Assembly: GCA_013397075.1 (NCBI GenBank)
Contig: VWZS01000187.1
Coordinates: 2,255,083-2,319,082 of the forward strand
Source: Rhabdornis inornatus
Taxonomy: Eukaryota; Chordata; Aves; Passeriformes; Rhabdornithidae
DNA length: 64,000 bases
Direction of reading: 5' to 3'
Shown one piece after another: positions 1-13,313 of this stretch (positions are counted from its first letter, which is position 1; each line of letters begins with the position of its first letter). The position numbers and the translations under genes are program-made. The notes beneath the pieces were generated by a model. That model was not told the origin of the DNA, did not search any database, and saw only the letters and a program-made list of their open reading frames with translations.

Positions 1-1730
1 GTTATGTCTGGGGGTGTTCCTCTGTAAAGCAGGCACTCATTTTTTGCTACTGTGTTTCTGTAAGGTGGAGTCTGGAGCTGTCTCTAATTCTTATATTGTT
101 TGGGAGAAGAAATTATTTCCTTACTCCCAGAAAACTGTAAGTATTTTGCATTACTTGTTTTATGCTTTCAGCATTTTAAGGAGGGGAAGAAAAAAAGAAA
201 TCACCTATATGTCCGTAGTCTGTTCTTGGATAGGGAGGGGAGAAGGGTTGGCTTTGATAGCCAAAGGAGACAAGGAGCAAAAGCTGTGAGAGGCATGGCA
301 GGTTCCTGGTTCGAGCTGGAGTGGTCAGTGCCTCCGTGCCCTGCTCTGGGCTCAGCAGACATGTGTGGGTCCTTTCTTCCCTGAGCTGAGGGGTGGGACC
401 ATCATCTGTGGTGTGCTTACCTGGAGGGCACCATCAGCAAAGATTCAGAGGTGGGCTGGGGTCTCTGACTGCCCCAGGGAGTGGAGCCGTGTGTTGGTGG
501 AACTGAGAAGCAGAAGTACAGACTGAGCTGGCTCAGGTTTTGGGCAGTTATTTACCAGCAGGGCCTTGTGCTGCCATTTGCTGAGCCAAACAGAAGAGCA
601 GCCTAGTTCACAACCTACCTTCAATATCCACTTCAATGGCAAACAAACACCTTCACCCCCCAAAATTATAATATGAAAACAGCTTTCCTTTCAAAACTTA
701 CTAAATTCAATGTGAAATGGAAAAATTGCTCTAGTCTTATGTCTTGAATTGTGAAGATTGGCACTTAGGAAAAAGCCAGATGGTTGGGATTGAGGCTGTT
801 TTTTCTCTTGGAAGGGGAGGTCTCTTCTGGTGAAAATCTGAATGCTTTTGGAGGGAAGACTCTCGTAACAGCTTTCTTTTTTCTAATGTTTACTCTGAAA
901 GCACTATTATGTAAGTTAGGTAGAAAAATAAGGCTTTTTCAGAGGCAGGATAAACAGTATCTGTTCAGTCTTTCTTGCCAATTTTTTTCTGTAACTTCAT
1001 TGTCAAACATTCAGTTATTGCTACCCATTTAACAATTCTTTGTTGCTAGCATGTCATGAAAATATTTTTGCCATAAAACAGGTAAATGTTTTACATTCAT
1101 ATAGAATAGAACATAGAAACCTATTAATCTGTTTGTTTTCTTGTGATAGTATGTATGAGCCAGATTAAATCAATATTTTGCTTTGAATGACAAGTGAATT
1201 GGTAGGGATTTTCAGTCACATAAAAAGATACATATGCACAAATATGCTTTAATAATTAAGTGTAAGGAAGTTTTTTCAAGAACAAATAAATGAGAACCAA
1301 AGCTTATAGAATCTTGGTCAAGCTTGGAAAGCTACTGACAGGTAGATATCTATATACGCACATGTATGTGTATCTATCTATGTATCTATCTATCTATCTC
1401 AGTGGATACTTGCACTAAGGATGACCAAAGTAGTGCAGAGTAAAATGTCTTCTAGTCTCTCCAAATCGACTTCCATCTATTTTGTGTTTGAAATAATTAA
1501 TCTGACCCAGCTGAACTGTATTTCTCAGCATCAGACGCAGTTTATAGTCTAAGTCACATATAGTAAGCTCAGCAGTTTAGGTATTTCAGGGAAGTTGTTG
1601 AGTGCTGGAGATTCGTTTGGCTGAAACAGTTGATTCCCACAGAGACGCATCCAGGAATCCAGTAGAGGGAAAGTGGTTTTGTCTGGGTCAAAAAGACTAA
1701 GGCTTAGGGTCTAACAGACAAGATATATCT
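1..1730. other. Sequence downstream of ANXA7, no gene recognised
   Basis: AT-rich, non-repetitive-looking DNA past the likely ANXA7 polyadenylation site. Open frames near 14-384 (plus) and 445-663 (minus) are short and resemble no family I know. The only structured element is the tetranucleotide tract at 1,371-1,400. It could include an alternative longer ANXA7 3' UTR, since avian 3' UTRs often use several polyadenylation sites, but nothing here shows that directly. Confidence 0.5.
1371..1400. repeat. (TATC)n microsatellite
   Basis: About seven TATC/TATG tetranucleotide units in a row with one interruption (TATG), preceded by degenerate TATATA/GTATG sequence from about 1,348. It is a simple tandem repeat of the kind used as a length-polymorphic marker. 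Confidence 0.85.
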
Positions 1731-1736
1731 TTTATT
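1731..1736 (-). terminator. ANXA7: Candidate ANXA7 polyadenylation signal (AATAAA)
   Basis: The plus strand reads TTTATT, giving AATAAA on the gene strand about 210 bases past the ANXA7 stop codon at 1,945-1,947. It is the first canonical hexamer I see downstream of the stop. Cleavage would be expected roughly 10-30 bases further on, near 1,700-1,720. Usage is inferred; RNA data could show another site. Confidence 0.5.
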
Positions 1737-1944
1737 ATACAATAAAGAATATTATGTGCTGTAAATTAAGGCACTGTAAGTGCAAAAAGTTTACTGAATC
1801 ATCAAGAAGGCGTATTTGATTATGCAACCTTTAAAATTATTCTTTTACAAGGATAGTTAGTATCTGACTAAAGCACATTTCATGTCCTTCAGTTTGTTTA
1901 AAATAAAAAAAACCAAACAAACCAAAAAACCAGAAAATCCTCTT

Positions 1945-4900
1945 CTATTGCCCAACAATTGCCAGCAGCAACTTCCGGTAATCACCACTTGTATCACTTG
2001 CTATCATTGTAGCCAGTGTCTTCTGATACATCTGTGTGAACATCTGTTTAATTTGCACAAGGTCAATCTATGCAAAGACAAGAAAAAAGCAGAAAACTCA
2101 ACCACAGTGTATGATTTAAATCCTAGACAGTCACCCCACATCTCCTCCCTTGCGAACTAGAGAACACATGCCAAGGGTGAGATGTGCAATGATTAACTGT
2201 GTGCAGTCAGCAAGCCAGCTGGTCCCTCCAAGGATAGAGGAGCAGTTCCCAAAGCAGAGTTCAGCAGTTGTTCCATGCTTTGTTAAGATTGTGCTGTCCT
2301 AACTCTGAACAGGTGAACTTCTCACCTGGAGGTACTCAATTACTGCTATGCAGACTGGCAACAGTTAAAAAGGAAAACAAGCAGTTACTACTATCTAGGC
2401 AGAGTTAATTAAATTACTATGTGAAAGCTGGCTTTAAAACTAATTAACACATGCATCTAAAGGTGAGCCCATAAAAGCTTTATGCAGTACATGATTTTAC
2501 ACCTGTGAAAGGGGGACTAAGTGACAAGCTGCGGTTTGGATAGATGGCTTTCTGCTGCATGTGACTGGTACACAGGAGAAAATTTCTTACCTCACTGCGA
2601 GTGACTACAATTCTGATGAGGGTGGAATCATCTGTGCCAGCTCCTTTCATAGAATAATAAAGTCTTTCTGCAAAAAAGGCTGGGCGATTTAAAGCACATT
2701 GCACTGCAATAAAGTATATTGTTAGGATTAGTTCCAGTAATGTATGCTGTATAGTGATACTTGGCAGGATCAGCTTGGCAGGATTTTTGCTGTAGACAGT
2801 TAGAGGTTGGTCTCAATGAAGATCCAGTTACTGTAAATAATGGGACCTGTTTATAGAGCTAAGCTTATTTTCAAGTTGACCAAATAAGTTATTCCCTCAC
2901 ACAAAAACTCATGGTTAGTAGCAGTTAACTCCTTTGGAGGTGCTTTTCAAAACTGTGAAATATTAATTCTCAAACAGGTAATTCAAAAACAGTTCTTCTC
3001 CATGGATAGCTGGTATTGGGACACAAGGTATTTTACTCATGTTCCATTGCTAGAATCTCACTAAGAAAAGTACCAATGAAGAAGGTTCTCTAGTAGTTCT
3101 GTAACTCTTGTAGTTGCAGAATAGATCTTGTTTCAGGTAGATTGTTCACACTCAGAGACAAGCCATTATTCTTCTCCCTGATTCTCAGACCTGAATTTTT
3201 CCTATTAAGCTCTTGAGTAGAGTATGCTCTGGGAAGTTTCTTACCAATTATGGCTACAGAATTGCTGTCATTTGGGCAAGTACTGATATGACTGGTGTCT
3301 CCAGATTTACTACTAAATATTACTGATTTTCACTATCAGTTAATTGTGCTGAATTGTGTTGAACTGCTTTACTATAACAAGTCAGTAGGAAAAAGTGAAT
3401 TCAAAACATCTTCTATTTTGCTAAGCTTGTCCTTAGCCACAGCTGAGCTTCTTGGGGTAGATGGTGGAAAGGGAACTGTGCCTTCAGTAGATTCACATTG
3501 GCTCTGAGGTTATCTGTGTGGGTGGCTCAGCTATCTCTGCTGAGAAGCTGCACACACAGTCATGGCTCTGTGACACTGGTACCCCCTTTTACAGAACTCT
3601 GAATTATACAGCTACAAGCACTAACCAGTGACCCTTGTTCTGTGCACTTGCCTGCCTTCCCAGAGAAGTGACAAGTAGTTTCTATGTGACCTTTTCTTAT
3701 TTGAAATGGACTTCTTCATGATGGATGCTTATTTTCTTCATTTAAGTGCAAGATGAATCATGTGAATAATTGAAGCTACTTCTGTTCTAGAAGAGTCTCT
3801 GATTATGTCATCATTTGCCATATGGCCAGTGCTGAATTGGATTTTTCTTTGGTTACATTTGGGTTTAATTCCAAAAGGATGAGGGGGGAGAAGAACATAT
3901 AACTTACCAATAGTCTTCAAACCACGTTCCACATTTCCAGAAAATTCTCGGTCAATGCTGCTTAATAAATCACGATTAGCAATCTACAAATAAATGAGAT
4001 TAATATGTGGATGATGAAATGCAGTAGCAACTGGAACCTTAATTTAAAAATACATTGACCGACTTATTTGAAATCAGTGAAGAGCTCCTACCCTAGAGTA
4101 TGCCTCAACTGTTGCTTTCAGTTGAGGAAAACTTCTGCTTGCTAGAACCATATTAAAGCAAGATTCATCAGTCCCAAGTCTTCCTTCACCTGCTTGGTAC
4201 AGACGCTGAGCATCTTCTTGAGCTTTTTGATAATCCACAGTTTGATTCTCATCACGATTACCCTTAATGCAAAAACAGATTTCAAATGAAATTTCACAGA
4301 GAAAGCTATGATTTAACTGCTTGCAGTGTATATAGACCCCAAGTCTGTATCTTCAAAGCTTGAAGCAGAAAGGGAAATAGTTTGAAATACATCACATTGC
4401 TTTAAAACCTCTCTTGGCTTTAATATTCTTTATAGGAAACATACAAAAGTGGCTCTCAGAACCCTATCTGTAGGACATGCATTAAACTGCAGATACACTG
4501 ACTCAGATAACTTCACCCCTACAAACCATCTCGTAGTTCTAATTAAGTACTGTACTTAATTCTCTATTTTACTTAATAATGTAAGCTTTCTCTTGATTTG
4601 TTTGTTTCTAGGCTTCAAGTTGCAAAGACTCTTCCCAAACGAACTAATGAATTATCTTACTGAATATGCACACCTGAAATATCTCAGGTTTCCCTCCTAT
4701 TTTATTTAGAAGTTGCTTATTTCAAGTAAGAATGTCTCCAGAAAGCACTTATTACACTTGTGTCAGTAGGGCTTACATGACATTTTATGTGCTTTGGTGG
4801 TTGTTTTGGCATTTTGCTGCCCAGTGCATGGATGGATACTGCTAAACATACTGGCTGAGTAGGCTGAATACATTCTCTCCAATACTGTTGTATCTATAGA

Positions 4901-7900
4901 GGTTAATACACTACTTAAATGATGTGGTTGTCAGTTATTGTAAACTACTGGATTTATCAAAATAAAAATTGGTAGCATGAGCTTCTCCAGGTTTGCTTTC
5001 TTGTGGATTTTGACTTTTAACCAAATATCTAGAGCATAGCTATCTCTCACAAAGGAAGAAGCCAAATAAGATAGTGAAGTGTCAAAGAAATTCTAACAGA
5101 AATAGGCAAATGGAGAAAATTTGCCAGAGAAATGTGGGAAGTTGCATTAGTTACATATTTCTTCCTAAATATGAGTAATTGCAGGTTACTATTCTTCAAA
5201 ACAAAATGAGCCCTAGTAAATGATATGGGATAAACAAGCTCCAGTGGTCATCTGAGTTCAACAGCAGCACCTCCCTGTTCTGTTGATGTAAATTCTGTTG
5301 ATGTAAAGGTAAGGCAGGCTATGGAGTAAGGGCGGGGGGAGGGGGAGGCAGGTTTTGCCCTGTGACAGGTCTTATCTTGTCTGTAGGGATTCTCACAGGC
5401 ATTCTACATACCACAGAGGTTTTCCAATCAGCTTTACCCAGATTACTTTGTTAATATATGCAAAAAATAAAAAGCATCTTGCTCTAACAGCAGTGTAGAG
5501 CACTGTTTTAGGGAACCACTTGGTTGCATCTGCACAGTATTTCCACGTAAGTTCTGGTATTAATTGAGGGTGCTAAATTAGGTCATATAATTCATCATGG
5601 ATTTGTAGATAAGAAGTATCTCTGGAGGAGGGACTGAAGTGTCATATTTTAGGGGATAAATTAATGACCATGGGCTAATTGCTTAAAAACCTGCCTCTTG
5701 CTAAGCACACGCAGGCTATTTGTGGAGCCATTATGACTAAACACATCAGACTGTACACTATTACCTTATTTAAAAAAAAATAAAATTAAAGCTCACTTGG
5801 CACATAGATATAAGTAATCGTTCAAAGTGTCCTGAAGTGTCTGATCTGATGTCTTGTTCAATGTCCCTTCCAAATTCTGATTTGTAGCAGTTCACTATTT
5901 CGCGAATTTCCTGGTTTGTCCTTGTGCAAAGGATTTCAATCAACACGCTCTCCTGAGTACCTGCTCCCTGTAGGCAGAGAAAACAAAGGCATAACTACAG
6001 AGCACGACCTATGCAGTTTTCTTCAATTGTGAAATAAGGCAGTCATCTGGTATTTTAAAACTTAATACAATCTAGATTGTAAGAACAGTATCCCTGCAGT
6101 GTGAAAGCACCAAGTCTACTGTATACTTAAAATGGAATGAAGATTCCTCAAACAAACCATTCTGCATCAGTTCAGAGAAACACCCCAAAACCATACTTCC
6201 ACATCAGTGACACTGGCCAAAGTTAAATGGAAAATGGTTAAGGAAGGAAATTCTTTGGCAACCTTAATCTGGAAATTTACCGAAGGAAGGTAGAGCCTTA
6301 TGGTAATCATTAAAGGGACACATGTAAATTCTGTTTTGGTCAGTACACAAGTGTATTCCCTACCCAAATGTGGAACTTACTATAGATGCTTCCCTCCCCC
6401 CAGAATAAAAATTAATTGTGATTTCTGTGTACAGGGGGATCTTTGTGGCATGAGCATCTCAATTCAGGGAAAGATTAGATAGGAGAAGAGATGTATGTGA
6501 GACTTCAAGGTAATCTTATATTATGAATTTTTCAAAATGGTTCAGTGGGTATTCCCCATTAAAAGCAGATGTTCATTTAAGCTCCATGTTCTCCAGAAGG
6601 TATACATTTGTAAATGGGTTGAGTTACTCATTTCCACTATCAGCCACCTGCTAGCTGATGCAGCTCAAACAAGACATTCCAGTAACCTGGATGTACCAGT
6701 TTACCTGAGTTAAGAGTTTAAACCAGCTAGCTCACCTAGTCTCTAAATGCTGTTTTTATATTTCAACAGATACGTCCATCACCTGACTTTAAGAAATTAT
6801 TTTTTCATTTTCTTTTTTGGGGAAAAAAGGGATAATCCAAAAATACCTTTCAGTAACAAAGGTTTGTTCCTAGTAAGGAAAGGCATATACCTTTAGTTTA
6901 AACACTGGTTATGGTTTTAACAGCACCCAGGCCCTTTCTAGGTTCTAGCAAAAATTAAGCCCAAGTGCCAGACAACAAGGTTCTGTCCTGCAGCATTTCC
7001 TCCTCTACTGAATGGACATCTGTCTGAATTGGCTAATCCTGCAGAAATTGTCTGGAACTGGGGGATGCAGCAGAAAAGAATTTTAAGCCCTGCAATTCCA
7101 GGATTTGTTTGACACTTAGCAGATTTTTCAACAATGCTGGGACCAGGTATTCTTAGATGAGCATTTTAAGATAGTTTTAAACTGTTTCCTTCACAGGAAT
7201 ACCATACCTTCATCGCATGACGTAAACTCCAGGCATCATAGTAGGTACTAGGCATGAAGAGGGCTAGAATCAATTCTTCCACATTACCACTTAACTCAGA
7301 CTTCAGATCTTTAATTAAATCCTGTTCAATTAGAAACACAAAAAGGGCTTTGCAGAGTGTTAGGCATATATAGATTATATACTGAAGAAAGATTAAACTA
7401 GAACTTACTTTTATGACTTATTTCTACCTTTCTACCTTTGTGCTGCTGTTCCTGTAAAGCTAAGAACTTCCCTCTGTCCAAATCTTTGACAGCTCAGCTT
7501 TTCTCCATTATCTCCTCACTAATCCACAGCTATGAAATTTCACTTTAGGTTGCAAAAATGACAGGGAAGAAATTAAATTAACCTGTAATTTTATTTACTA
7601 TCCAATCTTCAATCATTTCTCAGTTTCTTGGGAAGAAGATTTCAGTGCTGGTTTGTGTGAATAAAACTCAGTAGTACTTTCAGTCACTAATACAAGGGCA
7701 GTTTAAGCTTGATTATTTTCTGTCAAGCATTAGAGAAGCTTCTTGTGTGGTCAGGGACAGAGACAGCCTCCAGCCTTCCCCCACCCCTCCTTCTGCCAGG
7801 TATCAGGACAACCCTATGTCAAATACCAGATATCTCACAATACATAAGGAATGTAACCAAAAGAAGTGCATTTAAAAAATGCCCAAATCATTCCCCAGGA

Positions 7901-8459
7901 CTAAAATGCAATCAGGCAGTTAAAGCAGCAGCTGAAAGTTTGGGTTTGTTTCCCAAATCAAAGAGCTAGTGAACATACCTTGCCATACATAGTCTTGAAA
8001 GCTGCCTTTATTTTTTGCCTTTGATCATTGGAGCGGTTAGCAACAACATTTATGATGGCCTGCTCATCAGTTCCTTGGAAATAGAAGGGCAATGTCATGT
8101 AAGAATGCAATATAATCCCTCCAAAACCGTGCATTTTATACTATTGCATTTGGGCATCATTACATAAGAGGCTGCTATTTAAGTCCATCGAATTTTCTGT
8201 GTAACTTCATCTACTAAATAGCCCAGGCTATTTTGAAAATATAACTTTTGAAAAGCTTGTTGGGGGATAGTACAGTTATATAAAAACCGAAGAAGACAAC
8301 AAAATGGTATTAAGAAGTTAGATCAATAGGAACTAAAGCTTCTACTGCTTACTTACCAAAACCCTTCATAGCTTTACGTAGAATTTCTGCATCCCTTCCA
8401 GCATCGAAGTTTGGAGCAGCTTGAATTGTACCCTGGGTATACTGAACCACTGCAGAAGG
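1945..8459 (-). CDS. ANXA7: ANXA7 annexin core exons (four annexin repeats, residues about 153-457)
   Basis: Eight exons encode the conserved C-terminal disc. Type II calcium-site loops are visible in each repeat: MKGFGTDE (repeat 1, about residue 167), MKGAGTQE (repeat 2, about 239), LGTDES (repeat 3, after GEGR, about 326) and MKGAGTDD (repeat 4, about 398). Arginine-containing family signatures such as VVANRSND, ILCTRTNQE and VVTRSE follow at the expected spacing. Two exons (5,797-5,967 and 4,092-4,262) are both exactly 171 nt and each encodes 57 residues with no internal intron. The last exon (1,945-2,067) encodes 40 residues plus the stop. The core is very close to mammalian ANXA7, consistent with strong constraint. 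Confidence 0.96.
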
Positions 8460-11400
8460 CTGAAAATAAGAGTCACATGTAACTAGATATCTACACAATA
8501 AAAATTCAAATTAAAATCACAAGCCTGCAATCAGTTCTGTCACAAACTCTGTCAATTTGTTGTCCATTTCTTCCTCTAACACAAGAATCAGGGCAACATT
8601 ACTCTGAGGGTAGATGGAAACTCCTGATACAGAACACAATCTAAACCTTTGGAAATCAGCTGTAAAAACATTAAAACTACAGAAGCCACATAAGATTAAT
8701 TATAGAAGAGAAAACAGCACATACCAGACCAGGCATTGGGGATGGTACTTGTCCACCAGGAAATCCTAGTGAAAATAAAGAACAAGGTAGGAGAAATTAA
8801 TTAGGTCTCATCTTACTATGGAAATACCATCTAATCTGAATATCAAGCCAGACTTACCACTGCACACAACCTGTTTCCTAACGATACCTACCACAATCAG
8901 TAACTGAATTTCTTCCCTTAGGGATAAAGGAAAGAAGCAATGACAGATGCATTTTGGTACATACACTAGCAAGGCAATTCTAAAAATACTACACTTAGTG
9001 CTGTGGGAACTGGAAGGATCTCTCCTTATGAAATTTTGCTATTTTTGACAGAAGCCAAGATAGCCCAAACAAATGAAGAATGTGTGTTCCATGCTCTCTT
9101 TAAAAGCTGTTATATACACTTAAAAATGCCTAGCATGTAAACAATAAATATTCAGAATTCATTGCTGCAAAAAGGATTAAAGGAATCTCATTTTGCCATC
9201 AAAACCACTGGTAATACAAAAGCTAAAACTATTTTTTGGTACTGGAATTTTATTTTTATTCATAATATGTATGCACATTCCTTATCATTTTGATAGCAAC
9301 TTAGTACCAGAGTTAACAGAGCAATCATAAAACCAAAAGGTTTTGCTGCTTTGAATTTCTTTAAAACACAACTGATATATTCCAGGACAAAAATAGTCTC
9401 TATAGTAACTGACCACTCAAAAAATTACAAACACTGCACTGCTTTTAAGCAAATGTGTGCATTCTCCTTTCCTCTTTCTCCAGTGTGTCAGGAATCACTG
9501 TGAACATACAGATCTGAGAAATGCAATTGAGATTAACAGAACTGCTAGATACTCATTGAATGTGGACTCTGGATTTCACAGTTCTCCTCAGATACTTTCA
9601 GCTTGAAAAAGGGTAAGCACCTAAACCACTGCATCAAAACCATTATTCAGGGACAGCCATCCCTTTTAGATGTAGCACCTCCAGAGCTGGTTCTCATCTG
9701 CCCTCCGGTGGCCTGGTCAAGAAAGGTGGCAGGAGGTGCACAGCATACAAATCTCAACAGCTACAAGTAACAAAGGTAAGGGCTTAATTTGTTACTACCT
9801 ATCCTGCGGTCTCTTGGTTTTATCCTTGGATGCTTTAAGTTTCTTATATATAACATACCTGGAATTTGTGCTGGTCCACCTCCAGCATAGCTTTGGGCAG
9901 GAGGCTGCTGTGGATAGCCACCAAAGCCAGGCCCAGTGGGAGGCACACCAAAGCCAGGGCCTGGAGGAGCCAGGGAAAAAAAAATAAATCAGACTTTAGC
10001 ACACTTCGTATTTTGTATTTGACTTCGTGACAAAACAGGAGCCAGGTTATTGAGCAGAGCTACGTAAGAGACCAGTTTCTCTATGTCTGTGCAGTGACCC
10101 AGAACCACCAAGGCTCTGCCATCAGCATGCAGGTATTTACTGCTGGATGGCAACCTGGCTGCTTGCCTGCTGCTGCCTGAACAAAGCTGCTTTTCTCTAC
10201 TATTTCTAACGAGCACAGGGAATGGTTACACTGGAAATCACTCCTGACTGGTACTCTAACAAAGGATCTTACCTCCAGGATAAGGTGGCATTCCTCCAGC
10301 CTGGGCAGGGTAACCTGAAGCAGGGTAGCCCCCTGGGGCAGGATATCCTGCTGCCCCTGGAAACCCAGTATTTGGTGGTGCTGCAGGATAGGTCCCTCCT
10401 CCTGATGGAGGGAATCCTCCAGGAACAGCAGGATAGGTGTACTGACCAGCTGGTGGATAGACAGACTCCTGTCCTGTTGGCTGAAACACAAAAATGGGAT
10501 GTCTGTATGCCTGTTAACAGCACGTTAGAGTAAAAACTCCCAAGCTGCCAAAATGTCCATGTGTTTAATAGCAAGGTGAATTATATAATTAGCTGTAGAA
10601 CTTGAAGCAGCAGCAGCAGAATTCCTGAAGCCTGGATGGAGTCCTCCTGATTGGGTGTTCTGATGCATCTCCTATGTTGACACAGAATCAGAGAGTGCTG
10701 CAGGGTGGAAGTCACCTCTGGATGGCCCATGATCCCATCCACCCTCAAAGCAGGGCCAGCTTTGGAGTTGGGTGAGCTCATGCAAGGCCTGATAGTCAAG
10801 TTTTCAGTATATACAAGGAATGGCAAATTCACAGCCAGTGTTTGACTACTCTTCTAGAGAAAGATGTTTACCTCAAACCAAATTGCAATTGCAGCCTGCA
10901 TTTGTTAGCTGCCCTTTCACTGTGTACCTCTGACAAGAGTTGGCTCCAATGTCTCTATTGCTCCTTCTTACCCAGCAGAAGATTGAACAGATCTGTGCTT
11001 AGCCTGCTCTTCCACGCAAGCAGCCTTCCCTGGACATACTCCTCTTTGTCTGTGTCTTTGTTGTACTGGGAGGCCACAACCAGACACGGTATTCCAGAGG
11101 TGCTCTTGCTAAAGCCTGGTGTGTCATTAGTCCTTCCTCCCTGAGGACTTGCAGTGCTGAGCCACACTTGACTTGTCAGCGACTGGGACTTCTGGTCCTT
11201 TACTGGAAAGCTGCTCTTTCCATCCCACACATGGAGGGGGTGAGCTCAGCTCAGCTTGCTCTCTATGAAGCATTAGGAGCTCCCTTTTAACCTCCCATAA
11301 AAAGGCTTTTAAGAGCATAGTAGCATTGAAACTTCTGCCTCCCTTGCACACAGTATTTCCAAATGTTAGAGGGTAAGAACTTTTGGGGTTTTTTTTTTCG

Positions 11401-13312
11401 CCATTTCCTTTGGAATCCAGGTTATAAAGCATGGACATTCAATGACTAAATGTGGATCACTAAGTCCAAAGACTGAACACCTATTACAGGTGTTAAATAA
11501 AAAGAACAAGTCCAACAGCTATATATTTGTTTTGCTACATGTGTGATTTACCAACCAAAATACAAAGATTGCTCTTAGCATTAAGATATATTAGAAATAT
11601 TTACTTGAATGATCCAGATCTCTAAGGGAAAGCCCTGTAAGGTAGAAGTCATTATACATGAGCTTAGAAATCAGGCATTCAAAATCAGCTTCATAATGAA
11701 GCATAATGGATGGACCCATTACTCACTTGCTGGGAATCATCTTTACTGACTAGCTTTAGAAATACGAGTCACACGTTATGTACAGTACACATTCATTCTT
11801 GATCCCAGAAAACAGAAATAAAGTAGCTCAAATGTTCTCCTCAGGTTTGGCTGCCCCAAGATTTCTACCCCCAAATTCCTGTGCTCAGGCTATATAATAT
11901 TCTTTTCCCCACAGGTACAGTCTAACATTTCTCTGTCTGACTCAACAAAAAGATTAATAAATCCAAAATTAAGATCCTCAACAGCTCTGCTCAGATTACT
12001 ACCAGTGCTGAAGAAAAAAATAATTTTACGTATGCTTTTTGAATTGGTTATCACATTGGGCATCATCAATGAGACCAGGAAATCATTGATAACAAGTCTA
12101 AAAGGTCTTTAATTCATTGAAGCTGGCTATTTTTTAGATGCTAGCTAAGACAAAAATATATTTTCACATCTAGTTAAAAATAAACTACAGGGTAAAATAA
12201 AATCATGAGGGTTCAGAAGAACCTTGAGGGAAGAAATTCTGGAGTTAATAGTCTTGTTTCTAACATGTTTGTCTTTAGTTTGACTGACTTTACTGTTTCA
12301 GAAGAAGTAAGGGTAGATCGTAAAGCAAAATCATCAGAGAATTTGTTGCATGTATTTATATGTATATATTTATATCTTGCACATATTTATAGCTTTTCAG
12401 TATCTTAAAGGCATTCAGGCTGAGATCCATGCTTAAGTCTGGTTCTGTGCTAATAGAACACAGGTAAAATTCCCACAATTACAGTATGACAAGTGCCATG
12501 AAAGTGCCATGATCAGTGCCATAAAAGCACAGAGATTAATCTAGCTTTGAAAAATATTGCAGGCATATAAAAGACTGCAGTATCAGCCATACCTGATACA
12601 CTTCAGCCTTCCATTAAGTTTTCTTCAAATTTTTAGTCCATTCAGTTGTGAGCTGAAGGTGGAACAGTCCTGTGGATAGGGTAGTAAAGATACAGTGTCC
12701 TCTATCCTCAGAAAAATATTTACTTGGTGTTTGTTATATGAAAGCTGGGCTACTTGAGTGAAGTGTTCCAAGCTCTTCCTGATGGCTGTGACACTGAAAC
12801 TTGTTCAACATCTCTGTAAATCCTGGGATATGGCTATGTGACTATTTGGTACAAATTGGTTCAGAGATTACCTCTAACCCTACATGTAAAGGGCCTCCTA
12901 TTTACAGAAGAAACTTAAAAAAAAAGAAAAAAAAAAAAAAGAAAAAGACTTGTTGAGATGAGACAGCTGTATTTAAAAAAAACAAACTCACAAGAAAAAG
13001 ATAAAACAAGACCAAAGACCTTTCTGGAACAATGGGCGTCATTAAGAAAACTAAATTTCCTTCTTGGAGTTCCTTGTGTGACAGCTATAAAGTCATCCTC
13101 AGAGATATACAGATGAAAACAAAGACTATAACCACTAAAGAACAGGGTACATGAACTGACAGCTACTATTTACAGATACATGGAACACGGTAAGGAGGGG
13201 CATTCACAGAATACAGAAGCATTAGGAATGCAACACATTCAAGAGCCATACTTACAGGATAACCTGGGAAAGCAGGGTAGCCATCAGAAGGGGGATAACC
13301 TGGGTATGACAT
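1945..13312 (-). CDS. ANXA7: Annexin A7 (synexin), complete coding region in 12 exons
   Basis: Calcium-dependent phospholipid-binding protein linked to membrane aggregation, exocytosis and calcium signalling; cytosolic and membrane-associated. Coding exons in transcript order (high to low coordinate): 13312-13256, 10480-10273, 9960-9859, 8765-8725, 8459-8357, 8073-7979, 7321-7208, 5967-5797, 4262-4092, 3983-3908, 2703-2591, 2067-1945. Every intron has GT-AG ends and the phases join without a shift, giving 1,374 nt, 457 residues plus TAG; human isoforms are about 466-488. Start: ATG in exon 2, one base after the acceptor, opening MSYPGYPPSDGYPAFPGYP as in mammalian ANXA7. The long Pro/Gly/Tyr-rich N-terminus separates it from short annexins, and its sequence fits ANXA7 better than ANXA11. 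No stop, frameshift or lost key residue is seen. The protein ends ...LLLAIVGQ, the normal family terminus. Confidence 0.97.
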
Positions 13313-13313
13313 T
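8725..13313 (-). CDS. ANXA7: ANXA7 N-terminal Pro/Gly/Tyr-rich exons (residues 1-136)
   Basis: Four exons encode a low-complexity tail built from repeated PGYP, GGYPA and GGFP-like units. In annexins A7 and A11 this type of tail mediates self-association and binds partners such as the EF-hand protein sorcin (family knowledge). The 208-nt exon (10,273-10,480) carries most of the repeats; the 102-nt exon (9,859-9,960) has PGFGVPPTGPGFGGYP; the 41-nt exon (8,725-8,765) encodes GFPGGQVPSPMPGL. The reading joins directly to the 103-nt exon beginning PSAVVQYTQGT. This corresponds to the shorter mammalian isoform: I did not find an obvious counterpart of the alternative muscle/brain exon in the 265-nt intron 8,460-8,724. 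Confidence 0.93.
10677..11260 (-). mobile_element. Degraded CR1-type LINE fragment in ANXA7 intron
   Basis: On the plus strand, 10,677-10,805 reads like the reverse complement of an avian CR1 3' end (CAGAATCAGAGAG, a 'ggtggaagtcacctctgga' stretch, then a 'ccatccacc...aaagcaggg' stretch). From about 10,960 to 11,230 it matches the more internal CR1 segment, with 'ttgtactgggaggccaca' followed by 'acacggtattccaga'. The element therefore lies on the minus strand, the same direction as ANXA7, with internal sequence lost or badly diverged between the two blocks. It is old and carries many substitutions. Recognition is from memory of avian CR1 consensus patterns; a repeat-library search would settle the subfamily. 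Confidence 0.65.
12917..12946. repeat. A-rich homopolymer tract in ANXA7 intron
   Basis: A run of A residues broken by single G bases. It lies in the large intron between coding exons 1 and 2. It may be the decayed tail of a retroposed element, but no element body is recognisable next to it. Confidence 0.8.
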
